Notes under the pieces: model-generated
Told to the model about the DNA's origin: nothing
The model's database searches: none
Seen by the model: the letters and a program-made list of their open reading frames with translations, nothing else
Assembly: GCF_900114565.1 (NCBI RefSeq)
Contig: NZ_FOTM01000007.1
Location: forward strand, 1-64,000
DNA length: 64,000 nucleotides
Source of the DNA: Leifsonia sp. CL147
GTDB lineage: Bacteria > Actinomycetota > Actinomycetes > Actinomycetales > Microbacteriaceae
Direction: 5' to 3'
Program-made: the position numbers and the translations under genes
Part shown: positions 8,466 through 17,405 of the stretch, one piece after another
Numbering within the stretch: the stretch's first letter is position 1
How the letters are laid out: each line of letters starts with the position of its first letter

Positions 8466-9545
8466 TCAGCGCCGACGGGATGCGACCTCGGTGAGGACCG
8501 CGAGCAACCGCTCCGCGGAGCCCTCCCAGGTGTACCGCTGGGCCTGCGCGCGCGAGGCGGCCGAGTGCGCCGCCCAGGCGCCGTCCTGCTCCAGCTGCCG
8601 CACCCGCGCGGCCGCCTGCTCGGGTGCATCCGCCTCGAAGAACAGTGCCGCATCCCCGCCGATCTCCCGGAAGATCGGGATGTCGCTGACGACGACCGGC
8701 GTACCGAGCGTCATCGCCTCCACGAGAGGGATGCCGAACCCTTCGTCGTGCGAAGCGGACACCAGTGCGGTCGCGGCGGCGAGGGTCTCCGCGTAGTCCG
8801 GATCGCTGGCGCCGCCGTGGAACACGAGCCGCGCGGCAGGCGCGAGCTCCGACAGCCGTCGCTGTTCGGCGTCCGGCACGCGGCTCATCAGGTGGAGGGT
8901 GTAGTCCGGCAGCAGCGCGACCGCACGCACCAGGGTGTCGACGTTCTTGTACGGCATGAACGAGCCCATGTAGACGAGGCTCTTCGTCTCCGGCGCCGTC
9001 CGCTCCGCACGCCCGGGAGCGAGCGCCGGCATGTCCGCCGCATTCGGGACGACGTGCACCGGCCGTTTCGTCAGGTGGTGCTCGGCGATCAGCGCCTTCG
9101 TCGTCTCCGAGACGGTGACGACCGCGTCGGAGCGGTTCAGCAGCATCCGCTGCGGCCACCACGCCAGGTGGTACAGCCGCCACAGCCCGCGGACGAACGC
9201 GGGCAGGTCGCGCGGCGGGGTCGGGTGGCGGTAGTAGATGAGGTCGTGCACGGTCAGCACCAGGCGGTACTTCCGCCCGAAACCGCCCATCGTCTGCATG
9301 GGGGTGAACACCACGTCCGGCTGCAGCCGGTTGACGACGCGCGCGACCCACGGCTCTCCGGCGGAGGTCGGGGACGGGATGATCTCCCACGGCAGGTCGG
9401 GCAGCAGGTCGAGCTGCCGATGGTCGTTGATGAGCATCGTGACGGGATGGAGCCTCCCCAGGGCGCCGACGAGGCCGGCCGTGTAACGGCTGATGCCGTC
9501 GTGCCGGCCGATCCGCGTGTAACGGCAGTCGAAGACGATCCTCAC
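8466..9545 (-). CDS. Glycosyltransferase family 4 protein
   Basis: A 359-residue GT-B fold glycosyltransferase with no signal or membrane segment, acting at the cytoplasmic face. The sugar-nucleotide half carries GSFMPYKN (residues 194-201) and the retaining GT4 signature with Glu268 and Glu276 in EGFGIPLVE. The N-terminal DGISRY segment (16-21) matches mannosyltransferase-type GT4 enzymes. The GTG start at 9545 overlaps the TGA of the upstream alpha/beta hydrolase by four bases (GTGA), so translation is coupled. Donor and acceptor are unknown; cell-wall polysaccharide or glycolipid synthesis is likely. Confidence 0.85.
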   Translation of the reverse strand: MRIVFDCRYTRIGRHDGISRYTAGLVGALGRLHPVTMLINDHRQLDLLPDLPWEIIPSPTSAGEPWVARVVNRLQPDVVFTPMQTMGGFGRKYRLVLTVHDLIYYRHPTPPRDLPAFVRGLWRLYHLAWWPQRMLLNRSDAVVTVSETTKALIAEHHLTKRPVHVVPNAADMPALAPGRAERTAPETKSLVYMGSFMPYKNVDTLVRAVALLPDYTLHLMSRVPDAEQRRLSELAPAARLVFHGGASDPDYAETLAAATALVSASHDEGFGIPLVEAMTLGTPVVVSDIPIFREIGGDAALFFEADAPEQAAARVRQLEQDGAWAAHSAASRAQAQRYTWEGSAERLLAVLTEVASRRR

Positions 9546-10483
9546 GAGCGCCCCCGCAGGAAGCGCTCGATCGCGCGGGCCGCATCCACCGGCGTCTCGT
9601 AGTGGATGAGGTGCCCGACCTTCGGGATGACGACGAGCTCCGCCTGCGGGAACAGCGTCTGCAGCCGGTACTCCGCAGCGACCGGCGTGATGTCGTCCTT
9701 CTCGGCCGCCAGGAGCAGGGTCGGCTCCGGGATGCGCGCCGCGTACTCGCTCACATCGTGCGACACCGAGGCGCGGAACGCCTCCAGGACGACCTGCCGG
9801 TCGCTGAACGCCGAGAAGTACCGGTCGTGCTGGTCGTGGATCCAGCGGCGCAGGGCAGCATCCTTCGTCTTCGCCATGGTGATGCTCATCACCCGGACGA
9901 TGAGCCGGTTCCGCAGCAGCGCGAAGCCGAGCCGTTCGGGGAGGACCGCCGCGAGCCAGTAGTAGAAGATCGCGAGGCGCGTGAACACGCCGCGCGGCCC
10001 CTCGAGCGCGGGCTGCCCGATGGGGTTCACGAGGACGACGGCGTCCGGCCGGGCGCCAGCGCCCACACCGCCGTCGTCGCCCGCCACCGCGCCTTCGCCC
10101 GCGTGCTCAGCGAGCGAACCCGCCACGACGATCGACCCGAACGAGTGCCCCAGCAGTACGACGCGCCCGCCGAGGTCGAGCGCCGCCACGAACTCCTGCA
10201 GCCACCTCCCGTACCCCTGGATGTCGTGGGCCGCCTCCGTCATCGGCGTCGAGGCGCCGAACCCCGGAAGGTCCGGCGACACCATCCGCACCCCGTCGAG
10301 CTGGGCGACGACCGGCTCCAGGCCGTGGTGGTCGCCGCGGAAGCCGTGGACGAGCACCAGCGTCGTCGCCGCATCCGGTTCGCCGTAGTCCCAGTACCGG
10401 GTGGTCGAGCCGAGGATGCCGACCTCCTCCTCGCGCACAGGCACGCGCTCCAGGGCGTCGGCGTAGGGTGAGGTGACAGTCAT
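9542..10483 (-). CDS. Alpha/beta-fold hydrolase
   Basis: A 313-residue alpha/beta hydrolase. The nucleophile elbow is GHSFGS with Ser114 (residues 112-117), the oxyanion segment is VHGFRGDHHG (45-54), and Asp263 or Asp264 with His291 complete the triad. A Gly/Asp-rich low-complexity stretch at about 126-145 (GEGAVAGDDGGVGAGA) interrupts the core strand before the cap and is unusual for the family. The ATG at 10483 lies 127 bases from the divergent treS start. The gene overlaps the downstream glycosyltransferase by four bases, suggesting a shared role in a glycan or lipid pathway. The substrate is unknown. Confidence 0.85.
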   Translation of the reverse strand: MTVTSPYADALERVPVREEEVGILGSTTRYWDYGEPDAATTLVLVHGFRGDHHGLEPVVAQLDGVRMVSPDLPGFGASTPMTEAAHDIQGYGRWLQEFVAALDLGGRVVLLGHSFGSIVVAGSLAEHAGEGAVAGDDGGVGAGARPDAVVLVNPIGQPALEGPRGVFTRLAIFYYWLAAVLPERLGFALLRNRLIVRVMSITMAKTKDAALRRWIHDQHDRYFSAFSDRQVVLEAFRASVSHDVSEYAARIPEPTLLLAAEKDDITPVAAEYRLQTLFPQAELVVIPKVGHLIHYETPVDAARAIERFLRGRS

Positions 10484-10543
10484 CGCCTCCAGTCTAGGCA
10501 GGACTGGACAGGCGACCGTCCGCACGTCCTAGACTTCTCTGGT

Positions 10544-10557
10544 TGCAATCGCTTGCA
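10544..10557 (+). promoter_or_regulatory. LacI-family operator upstream of treS
   Basis: TGCAA-TCGC-TTGCA is an inverted repeat with five-base arms and the central CG of LacI-family operators. It resembles sites bound by actinobacterial maltose and alpha-glucoside repressors. A TAGACT -10-like element lies just upstream (10530-10535), so a bound repressor would block treS transcription. No regulator gene is in the window. Confidence 0.6.
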
Positions 10558-10610
10558 CCGCAGTGCGGCGGCTTGCGAACCTCCCCCGGACCCCCGCCAG
10601 AAGGAGAACC

Positions 10611-12320
10611 GTGAGTTTCACCGCGCCCATCACGCTGCCCGGGCTCGCCCTCGACCCCCAGTGGTACCGCCGTTCGGTGTTCTACGAGGTCATGGTGCGC
10701 TCGTTCGTCGACAGCAACGGCGACGGGTCCGGCGACATCAGCGGGCTCACCTCGAAGCTCGACTACCTGCAGTGGCTCGGCATCGATGCGCTCTGGCTCC
10801 CGCCGTTCTTCCAGTCGCCGCTGCGCGACGGCGGGTACGACGTCTCGGACTTCACCTCGATCCTGCCGGAGTTCGGCACCATCGAGGAGTTCCGCGAGCT
10901 CGTCACCAAGGCGCACGAGCGCAACATGCGCATCATCATCGATCTGCCGATCAACCACACCTCGGACCAGCACGAGTGGTTCCAGCAGTCGCGGTCCGAC
11001 CCCGACGGTCCCTACGGCGACTTCTACGTCTGGAACGACACGGACGACAAGTGGCCGGACATCCGCATCATCTTCGTCGACACCGAGGACTCCAACTGGG
11101 CCTTCGACGAGGCCCGCCGGCAGTTCTACTTCCACCGGTTCTTCTCGCACCAGCCCGACCTCAACTTCGAGAACCCCGCCGTCCACGAGGCGATGTACGC
11201 CATCGTGAAGTTCTGGCTGGACCTCGGCGTCGACGGCTTCCGCCTGGATGCCATCCCGTACCTCTACGAGTCCGACGAGGGGAACGGCGAGGGCGAGCCG
11301 AAGACCCACGAGTTCATCATCAGGCTGCGCGAATGGGTGGACCGGGAGTATCCCGGCCGCATCATGATCGCCGAGGCGAACCAGTGGCCGCGCGAGGTCG
11401 CCGCGTTCTTCGGCAGCGAGGAGGAGCCGGAGTGCCACATGGCGTTCGACTTCCCCGTCATGCCGCGCATCTTCTACGCGCTGCGTTCGCAGCAGGCCGG
11501 GGAGCTCGTCCGGGTGCTGTCGGAGACGACCGACGTCCCCGAAGGCGCCGCGTGGGGCGTCTTCCTGCGCAACCACGACGAGCTGACGCTCGAGATGGTG
11601 AGCGAGGAGTACCGCCAGGCGATGTACGGCTGGTACGCCTACGACCCGCGGATGCGCGCCAACATCGGCATCCGCCGGCGCCTCGCCCCGCTGCTCGACA
11701 ACTCGCGGGCCGAGCTGGAGCTGGCGCACGCCCTCCTGTTCTCGCTTCCCGGCAGTCCGTTCCTCTACTACGGCGACGAGATCGCTATGGGCGACAACAT
11801 CTGGCTGCCCGACCGCGACAGCTCACGCACGCCGATGCAGTGGACGCCGGACCGCAACGCCGGCTTCTCCAGCGCCGACCCCGGCAAGCTGTTCCTGCCG
11901 ATCGTCCAGTCGCTGGTGTTCCACTACAACCAGGTCAACGTGGAGGCGCAGCTCGCCCAGTCCCGGTCGCTCCTGCACTGGATCCGCAACGTCATCCACG
12001 TTCGGAAGGCGCATCCTGTGTTCGGCCTGGGCGACATCCGGGTGCTGCCGACCGACCACGAGTCGGTCCTCGCGTTCGTGCGCTCCTATGCGGGCAGCGG
12101 GACGCACTTCGGCGACCAGCCGGAGGACGTGCTGTGCGTGTTCTCGTTCGCGCACAACCCCGTCTCGGTCACCCTGGAGGCGCCCGAGTTCGCCGGCCGT
12201 GCGCTCTACGACCTGTTCGGCGGGGCGGAGTTCCCGACCGTCGCCGACGACGGCCGCTTCACCCTGACCCTCGGCACCCAGAACTTCTACTGGCTGCACC
12301 TGGAACCCCGCCGCGACTGA
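10611..12320 (+). CDS. treS: Trehalose synthase / maltose alpha-D-glucosyltransferase
   Basis: A 569-residue GH13 enzyme that interconverts maltose and trehalose. Conserved regions are DLPINHTSDQHEWF (region I, from residue 111), the nucleophile Asp213 in GFRLDA, the acid/base Glu255 in AEAN, and Asp323 in NHDE; FVDSNGDGSGD near 32-42 is typical of TreS. The protein ends after the C-terminal beta domain and has no fused maltokinase, unlike some TreS-Pep2 fusions. The GTG at 10611 has AAGGAG five bases upstream. A LacI-type operator precedes it. With the glgC and glgA genes 4 kb away it fits a trehalose/alpha-glucan network. Confidence 0.93.
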   Translation: MSFTAPITLPGLALDPQWYRRSVFYEVMVRSFVDSNGDGSGDISGLTSKLDYLQWLGIDALWLPPFFQSPLRDGGYDVSDFTSILPEFGTIEEFRELVTKAHERNMRIIIDLPINHTSDQHEWFQQSRSDPDGPYGDFYVWNDTDDKWPDIRIIFVDTEDSNWAFDEARRQFYFHRFFSHQPDLNFENPAVHEAMYAIVKFWLDLGVDGFRLDAIPYLYESDEGNGEGEPKTHEFIIRLREWVDREYPGRIMIAEANQWPREVAAFFGSEEEPECHMAFDFPVMPRIFYALRSQQAGELVRVLSETTDVPEGAAWGVFLRNHDELTLEMVSEEYRQAMYGWYAYDPRMRANIGIRRRLAPLLDNSRAELELAHALLFSLPGSPFLYYGDEIAMGDNIWLPDRDSSRTPMQWTPDRNAGFSSADPGKLFLPIVQSLVFHYNQVNVEAQLAQSRSLLHWIRNVIHVRKAHPVFGLGDIRVLPTDHESVLAFVRSYAGSGTHFGDQPEDVLCVFSFAHNPVSVTLEAPEFAGRALYDLFGGAEFPTVADDGRFTLTLGTQNFYWLHLEPRRD

Positions 12321-12422
12321 CCCCGTTTGGCCCCGTCCCTTTTCGCCCCGTCCCTTTTCGCCGAGGTGCTCGTTGTTGCGCATCCCGACGGCGTGTCGCC
12401 TGCAACGACGAGCACTTCGGCG
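12321..12422. repeat. C-rich direct repeats plus a 21-base-arm hairpin element
   Basis: After the treS stop, CCCCGTCCCTTTTCG occurs twice (from 12331 and from 12346). A large inverted repeat follows: left arm 12359-12379 (CGCCGAGGTGCTCGTTGTTGC) and right arm 12402-12422, which pair over 21 positions with two G-U wobbles. The left arm word recurs at 18217-18236. It may end treS transcription, although no U-tract follows it. Confidence 0.85.
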
Positions 12423-12464
12423 TGCCTCCCGCGCGGGGAAAGCCCGGGTGCATAGCGTTGGGGC

Positions 12465-13151
12465 ATGAGCTCCTGGCATCAGCGTCTCGGCGTCTTCGAT
12501 CTTGAGACCACGGGCATCGACGTCGAATCGGCCAGGATCGTCACCGCCCACGTCGGCCTGCTCGACGAGACCGGTCAGGTGCTGCACCGCCGGGACTGGA
12601 TCCTCGACCCCGTCGTCGAGATCCCGGCCGAGGCCACGGCCGTCCACGGCATCACGACCGAGCGTGCACGCCAGGACGGGATGGATGCGGCCCGCGGCAT
12701 CGCGGCGATCGTCGCGCAGCTTCGCAGCCTGTTCGAGCGCGGCATCCCGGTGGTCGCCTACAACGCGCCCTACGACTTCACGCTGCTCGACCGGGAGGCG
12801 CGACGACATGGCCTCGAGCCCCTCGTCTCCCCCGGTCCGATCATCGATCCACTGGTCATCGACCGGGCGGTGGACAAGTTCCGGCGCGGAAAGCGCACCC
12901 TCACCGTCACGGCCATGCATTACGGCGTCGACCTTCTCGGGGCGCACGACGCGGGCGCCGACGCGATCGCGGCAGGGCGCGTCGCACAGGCGCTGGCGCG
13001 CATCCATGCGGAGGCGCTGGCCTTCGAAGCCGCGGAACTGCACCGCCGCCAAGTGGACTGGTGCCGCGAACAGGCCGCCGACTTCCAGGACTACATGCGA
13101 CGGGAACGCGACCCCGAGTTCACCACCTCCGGAGCCTGGCCGCTGCGCTGA
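12465..13151 (+). CDS. DnaQ-like 3'-5' exonuclease
   Basis: A 228-residue DEDDh exonuclease. Asp12 and Glu14 in FDLETTG form motif I, Asp104 in NAPYDF is motif II, and His161 with Asp166 in HDAGADA form motif III, so the metal-binding set is complete. The size fits stand-alone epsilon-like or oligonucleotide exonucleases rather than the larger DnaQ/UvrC fusions of some actinobacteria. The ATG at 12465 follows TAGCGT by only six bases, hinting at a leaderless transcript. Role in proofreading, repair or RNA turnover cannot be separated from sequence. Confidence 0.88.
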   Translation: MSSWHQRLGVFDLETTGIDVESARIVTAHVGLLDETGQVLHRRDWILDPVVEIPAEATAVHGITTERARQDGMDAARGIAAIVAQLRSLFERGIPVVAYNAPYDFTLLDREARRHGLEPLVSPGPIIDPLVIDRAVDKFRRGKRTLTVTAMHYGVDLLGAHDAGADAIAAGRVAQALARIHAEALAFEAAELHRRQVDWCREQAADFQDYMRRERDPEFTTSGAWPLR

Positions 13152-13235
13152 GCCCGGCGCCGGACAGCGTCGATCCCGCTTCCCCCACGAGCGGAGGACT
13201 ATTGCACGGGCCGCCGGGCCGCTACGGTGTCGCCC

Positions 13236-13544
13236 ATGACGGACTCCAATCTGAACCCGCAGCCGCTTCCCCCGCAGCAGCCTCAGTACGGCCAACCAGG
13301 CGCACCCGCTGCCGCGCGCTGGAACACTCTGGCGATCGTCGCGTTCATCGTGACGTTCTTCATCAACATCGTCGGCATCATCCTCGGCTTCATCGCGCTC
13401 AACCAGATCAAGCGCACCGGCGAGAAGGGCCACGGTCTCGCCCTCGCGGCGGTCATCATCGGCTTCGCGTCGATCGTGCTCGGCATCATCATCACCATCG
13501 TGGTCTTCTCGGCGGCCGGCAGCATGGTGCACACGACGTCGTGA
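13236..13544 (+). CDS. DUF4190-type small membrane protein
   Basis: A 102-residue protein with a Pro/Gln-rich N-terminus (residues 7-20) and two membrane segments (about 31-56 and 67-94) joined by a short loop NQIKRTGEKGHG. This layout and the loop sequence are typical of DUF4190 proteins of actinobacteria, whose function is unknown. The ATG at 13236 was chosen; a GTG three codons earlier is possible. It is followed by a strong terminator shared with the convergent L31 gene. Confidence 0.78.
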   Translation: MTDSNLNPQPLPPQQPQYGQPGAPAAARWNTLAIVAFIVTFFINIVGIILGFIALNQIKRTGEKGHGLALAAVIIGFASIVLGIIITIVVFSAAGSMVHTTS

Positions 13545-13575
13545 GCTCCCCCAGCTGATCCTCGCTCGCCTACGA

Positions 13576-13608
13576 CGAAGGCCCCCGTCCACTGGACGGG
13601 GGCCTTCG
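13576..13608. terminator. Bidirectional rho-independent-type hairpin
   Basis: CGAAGGCCCCCGTCC (13576-13590) pairs perfectly with GGACGGGGGCCTTCG (13594-13608) over a three-base loop. It sits between the convergent DUF4190 and L31 genes and can serve both. No clear U-tract follows, as is common in actinobacteria. Confidence 0.9.
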
Positions 13609-13633
13609 TGCGAGCGTGAAGCGCGAAGAGCGC

Positions 13634-13885
13634 TTACTTGCCGAAGTTCTTGTAGCGGGTGTTGAACTTCTCGACACGGCCGGCCGAGTCGAGGATGCGC
13701 TGCTTGCCCGTGTAGAACGGGTGCGACTCGGAAGAGATCTCGACGTCGATCACCGGGTAGGTGTTGCCGTCCTCCCACTCGATGGTCTTGTCGCTCGAGA
13801 CGGTGGAGCGGGTGAGGAACGTCGCACCCGAGGCCAGGTCGCGGAAAACCACCGGGGCGTAGTCGGGGTGGATGCCAGTCTTCAT
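13634..13885 (-). CDS. rpmE2: 50S ribosomal protein L31 type B
   Basis: An 83-residue L31 paralogue of the zinc-free (B) type: it has the MKTGIHPDY start, [10 protein letters not shown] (about residues 54-63) and the C-terminal FNTRY, but no CXXC zinc pair. In many bacteria the B form replaces the zinc-binding A form when zinc is scarce, under Zur control. I could not find a convincing Zur box in the 180 bases upstream. The ATG at 13885 has AAGGAAG seven bases before it. The gene appears to be transcribed alone. Confidence 0.93.
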   Translation of the reverse strand: MKTGIHPDYAPVVFRDLASGATFLTRSTVSSDKTIEWEDGNTYPVIDVEISSESHPFYTGKQRILDSAGRVEKFNTRYKNFGK

Positions 13886-14064
13886 CAGGACTTCCTTGTT
13901 GCAGCTAGTAGTCGGTTCGGTCATGTCCGCGCAGACCGCGTGGACGGGAAGCTTCTTCGCCCACCGGACGATCGTTACCGGGACGGCAGGATCGGTTCGG
14001 GGGCCAGCTATCGAGTCTAGCAGATCGGCCCGCCCGACTCGGCCGATTGAGGCCGTCGCCGGCC

Positions 14065-14877
14065 TCAATCCGTGGACTCGGTCACGATCCCCTGGCGCGC
14101 CCGGGCGGTGAACCGCCCATCCGACTCGGCGATCTCGACGTCCACGTCGAAGGTCGCGCTCAGGTTCTCGCTCGTGATGACCTCGCCGAGGGGGCCCTGC
14201 GCGGTGATCTCGCCGTCCTTGAGCAGGAGAGCGCGGTTGAACGCCTGCGGGATCTCCTCCACGTGGTGGGTGACCATCACGATCGCCGGGGACTTCGGGT
14301 CGCTGGCGTAGCCGCCGAGCAGCTGCAGCAGCTCTTCGCGGCCGCCCAGGTCGAGGCTGGCGGCGGGCTCGTCGAGCAGCAGAATCTCAGGGTCGGTCAT
14401 CACCGAACGGGCGATCTGCACGCGCTTCTGCTCGCCGTCCGAGAGGCTGCCGAAGGTGCGGTCGGCCAGGTGGTCCAGGTGCCATTCCGCGAGCACCCGG
14501 TGCGCACGACGCTCGTCGATCTCCTCGTAGAGCTCGTTCCATCGGCCGGTGACCGCGTACGCGGCCGTCATGACCACATCCAGCACTCGCTCGTTCCGGG
14601 GGATGCGGCGGGCGAGCGCGCTCGAGGCGAACCCGAGCAGCGGCCGCAGCTCGGACAGGTCCGTGTGGCCGACCGATTCGCCCAGCACCACGGCCTCGCC
14701 GGAGGTGGGGTGCAGCGCCGCCGCGGCGATCTGCAGCAGGGTGGTCTTGCCCGCCCCGTTCCGGCCCAGGATGACCCAGCGCTCGTCCGGCTCGACCGTC
14801 CAGTCGATACCCTTCAGGACGGGGTTGCCGTCCCGCACAACGGACACGTCGGTAAGTCGGAGAACGCTGTCGGCCAT
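14065..14877 (-). CDS. ABC transporter ATP-binding protein without a permease partner
   Basis: A 270-residue single ABC ATPase. Walker A is GRNGAGKTT (residues 38-46), the signature is LSDGEQ (145-150), Walker B is LLLDEP (166-171) and the switch histidine is in MVTHHVEE. The sequence resembles the YlmA/ModF-like group, which often stands alone. No membrane or binding-protein gene is adjacent: the neighbours are glgA (49 bases upstream, same strand) and rpmE2. The ATG at 14877 starts directly at the ATPase fold. Its partner and substrate are unknown; a non-transport role is possible. Confidence 0.85.
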   Translation of the reverse strand: MADSVLRLTDVSVVRDGNPVLKGIDWTVEPDERWVILGRNGAGKTTLLQIAAAALHPTSGEAVVLGESVGHTDLSELRPLLGFASSALARRIPRNERVLDVVMTAAYAVTGRWNELYEEIDERRAHRVLAEWHLDHLADRTFGSLSDGEQKRVQIARSVMTDPEILLLDEPAASLDLGGREELLQLLGGYASDPKSPAIVMVTHHVEEIPQAFNRALLLKDGEITAQGPLGEVITSENLSATFDVDVEIAESDGRFTARARQGIVTESTD

Positions 14878-14925
14878 GCGTTCCAGCCTACCGTCGCACG
14901 ACGCGCATCCGTGACGGGCGGGCCG

Positions 14926-16113
14926 TCAGCGCGCGAGCAGCGACCGGTAGACGTCGCGCGTCTGCTCGGCGATCGCCGGCCAGCCGAACGAGGTCTCCGC
15001 GCGCTCGCGCCCCGCCTGGCCCATCGCGGCGGCATGCGCCGGATCGCCGACGACCTCCGTGAGCGCGGCGGCGAGGTCGGCGACGAACGCCTCGGGATCG
15101 GTCGGCGTCCCCGTGCCGTCCTGCACCTGCTGGATGGGCACGAGCCGGCCGGTCACACCATCCACGATCACCTCGGGGATGCCGCCGGTCGCAGTCCCGA
15201 CGACGGGCAGACCGCACGCCATCGCCTCCAGGTTCACGATTCCGAGCGGCTCGTAGATCGACGGGCAGACAAAGACGGTGGATGCCGTGAGCGCGATCCG
15301 CAGCTCGTCGTTCGGGAGCAGGCGGTCGATCCACACGACGCCGTCGCGCTCCCGCTGGAGTTGCTCCACCAGACCGGTCACCTCGGCGAGGATCTCGGGC
15401 GTGTCGGGCGCGCCGGCGCAGAGGATCACCTGAACCTCCGGCGGCAGCATCCGTGCCGCGCGCAGCAGATACGGCAGGCCCTTCTGGCGCGTGATGCGGC
15501 CGACGAAGACGACGGCCGGACGGTCCGGGTCGATGCCCAGCGCCCGCGCGCGCTCGTCGTCCCGGAGAGGCTGCCAGCGCTCCAGATCGATTCCGTTGTA
15601 GATCGTCACGACCTTCGCCGGGTCGAGCGACGGGTACGCGGCGAGGATGTCGCGCCGCATCCCGTCGCTGACCGCGATGACGGTGTCGGCGGCCTCGAAC
15701 GCCGTCTTCTCGATCCAGCTGGACACGCGATACCCGCCGCCCAGCTGCTCGGCCTTCCACGGCCGCAGCGGCTCCAGGCTGTGCGCAGTGACCACGTGCG
15801 GGATGCCGTGCAGCAGCTTCGCCACGTGACCGGCGCCGTTCGCGTACCAGGTGTGCGAATGGACGATGTCCGCCTCCCCGCAGTCCTGCGCCATCTGCAG
15901 GTCGACGCCGAGCGTCGCGATCGCGCCGTTCGCGTCCGCGAGCTCCGCCGGAACTCGGTAGGAGGCCGTGTCCGGCTCGTCCCGGTGCTCCCCGAAGGCA
16001 CGCACCACGACCTCCGTATCACTGCGGAGGGCTCGCACGAGCTCGGTGACGTGGACTCCGGCTCCGCCGTAGATGTCCGGCGGGTACTCCCGGGTCAGAA
16101 GGTTGACGCGCAT
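14926..16113 (-). CDS. glgA: Actinobacterial glycogen synthase / maltose-1-phosphate synthase
   Basis: A 395-residue GT-B glycosyltransferase that uses ADP-glucose. The N-terminal YGGAG loop (residues 15-19), GRITRQKG (205-212) and the Glu288/Glu296 pair in EPLGIVNLE are diagnostic. This GT4-type actinobacterial form is shorter than the GT5 GlgA of E. coli (about 480). Mycobacterial orthologues (GlgM) make maltose 1-phosphate from ADP-glucose and glucose 1-phosphate for the GlgE route, so the product may be maltose 1-phosphate as well as glycogen. The ATG at 16113 is 47 bases from the divergent glgC, and the two probably share control. Confidence 0.9.
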   Translation of the reverse strand: MRVNLLTREYPPDIYGGAGVHVTELVRALRSDTEVVVRAFGEHRDEPDTASYRVPAELADANGAIATLGVDLQMAQDCGEADIVHSHTWYANGAGHVAKLLHGIPHVVTAHSLEPLRPWKAEQLGGGYRVSSWIEKTAFEAADTVIAVSDGMRRDILAAYPSLDPAKVVTIYNGIDLERWQPLRDDERARALGIDPDRPAVVFVGRITRQKGLPYLLRAARMLPPEVQVILCAGAPDTPEILAEVTGLVEQLQRERDGVVWIDRLLPNDELRIALTASTVFVCPSIYEPLGIVNLEAMACGLPVVGTATGGIPEVIVDGVTGRLVPIQQVQDGTGTPTDPEAFVADLAAALTEVVGDPAHAAAMGQAGRERAETSFGWPAIAEQTRDVYRSLLAR

Positions 16114-16160
16114 GACCAAAACGCTAGTACAGCAAACGAATGGCCTCTACTGTTAGGGGC

Positions 16161-17405
16161 ATGGCAGCAGGCAAGAAGATCTTCGGCATCGTCCTCGCGG
16201 GCGGAGAGGGCAAGCGGTTGATGCCGCTGACGGCGGACCGGGCGAAGCCCGCGGTCCCGTTCGGCGGACAGTACCGGCTCATCGATTTCGCTCTCTCGAA
16301 TCTCATCAACTCGCAGCTGCGCCAACTCGTCGTGCTGACCCAGTACAAGTCGCACAGCCTCGACCGGCATGTCTCGCAGACCTGGCGCCTGGACGGGATC
16401 ACCAACTCCTACATCGCGTCGGTCCCGGCCCAGCAGCGGCTCGGGAAGCGGTGGTTCAGCGGGTCGGCGGACGCCATCCTGCAGAGCCTCAACCTGCTCC
16501 GCGACGAGAAGCCGGACATCGTGGTGGTCGTCGGCGCCGACCACGTGTACCGGATGGACTTCGGCCAGATGATCGAGGCCCACATCGCCTCCGGCGCGCC
16601 GGCGACGGTCGCCGCGATCCGGCAGCCGATCGCGCTCGCCGACCAGTTCGGCGTGATCGAGGTGGAGCGGGAGCGGCCCACCCGCATCGGTGCCTTCCGC
16701 GAGAAGCCGCGCGACCCGATCGGCCTGCCCGACTCGCCCGACGAGGTCCTCGCGTCGATGGGCAACTACGTCTTCGACGCCGACGCCCTGATCGACGCGG
16801 TGGTGCGCGACGGCGACCGTCCGGACTCCAACCACGACATGGGCGGCGACATCATCCCCGACTTCGTGTCGCGCGGCGAGGCGGCGGTCTACGACTTCAA
16901 CAACAACGACGTCCCGGGATCGACGGACCGCGACCGCTACTACTGGCGGGATGTGGGGACGATCGACTCGTTCTTCGAGGCCCACCAGGACCTGATCTCG
17001 GCGCTGCCGATCTTCAACCTCTACAACAACCAGTGGCCGATCTTCAGCCAGCAGCTCAACTCCCCGCCGGCCAAGATCGTGCGGGACGGACGCGGTGCGC
17101 TGGGAACGACCATCGACTCCATCGTCTCCCTGGGCTCCGTGATCTCGGGCGCGCACCTGGAGCGCAGCGTCCTCGGCCCGTGGGCCAAGGTCGACTCGGG
17201 CGCGAAGGTGGTCGACTCCGTCGTCTTCGAGCGTGCGGTCATCGAGCCGAACGCGTTCGTCGGCCGCGCCATCCTCGACAAGGACGTGATCGTCGCCGAG
17301 GGCGCGCAGATCGGCGTCGACCCCGATCGCGACCGCGCCCGCGGCTTCACGGTCACCGAGTCCGGCATCACCGTCGTCGGCAAGGGCGTGCACGTCGTTC
17401 CATGA
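16161..17405 (+). CDS. glgC: Glucose-1-phosphate adenylyltransferase (ADP-glucose pyrophosphorylase)
   Basis: A 414-residue enzyme making ADP-glucose from ATP and glucose 1-phosphate, the committed step to glycogen. It has the nucleotide loop [12 protein letters not shown] (residues 13-24), [15 protein letters not shown] next to it, the catalytic region near [10 protein letters not shown], and a C-terminal left-handed beta-helix. Length is normal. The ATG at 16161 is preceded by TACTGT at about -10, suggesting a short or absent leader. It is divergent from glgA and overlaps serB by four bases (ATGA). Confidence 0.95.
   Translation: MAAGKKIFGIVLAGGEGKRLMPLTADRAKPAVPFGGQYRLIDFALSNLINSQLRQLVVLTQYKSHSLDRHVSQTWRLDGITNSYIASVPAQQRLGKRWFSGSADAILQSLNLLRDEKPDIVVVVGADHVYRMDFGQMIEAHIASGAPATVAAIRQPIALADQFGVIEVERERPTRIGAFREKPRDPIGLPDSPDEVLASMGNYVFDADALIDAVVRDGDRPDSNHDMGGDIIPDFVSRGEAAVYDFNNNDVPGSTDRDRYYWRDVGTIDSFFEAHQDLISALPIFNLYNNQWPIFSQQLNSPPAKIVRDGRGALGTTIDSIVSLGSVISGAHLERSVLGPWAKVDSGAKVVDSVVFERAVIEPNAFVGRAILDKDVIVAEGAQIGVDPDRDRARGFTVTESGITVVGKGVHVVP

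Noticed and set aside
13886-14064. Zur operator upstream of rpmE2
   Set aside because: Zinc control is expected for type B L31, but I could not find a convincing AT-rich palindrome in this stretch.
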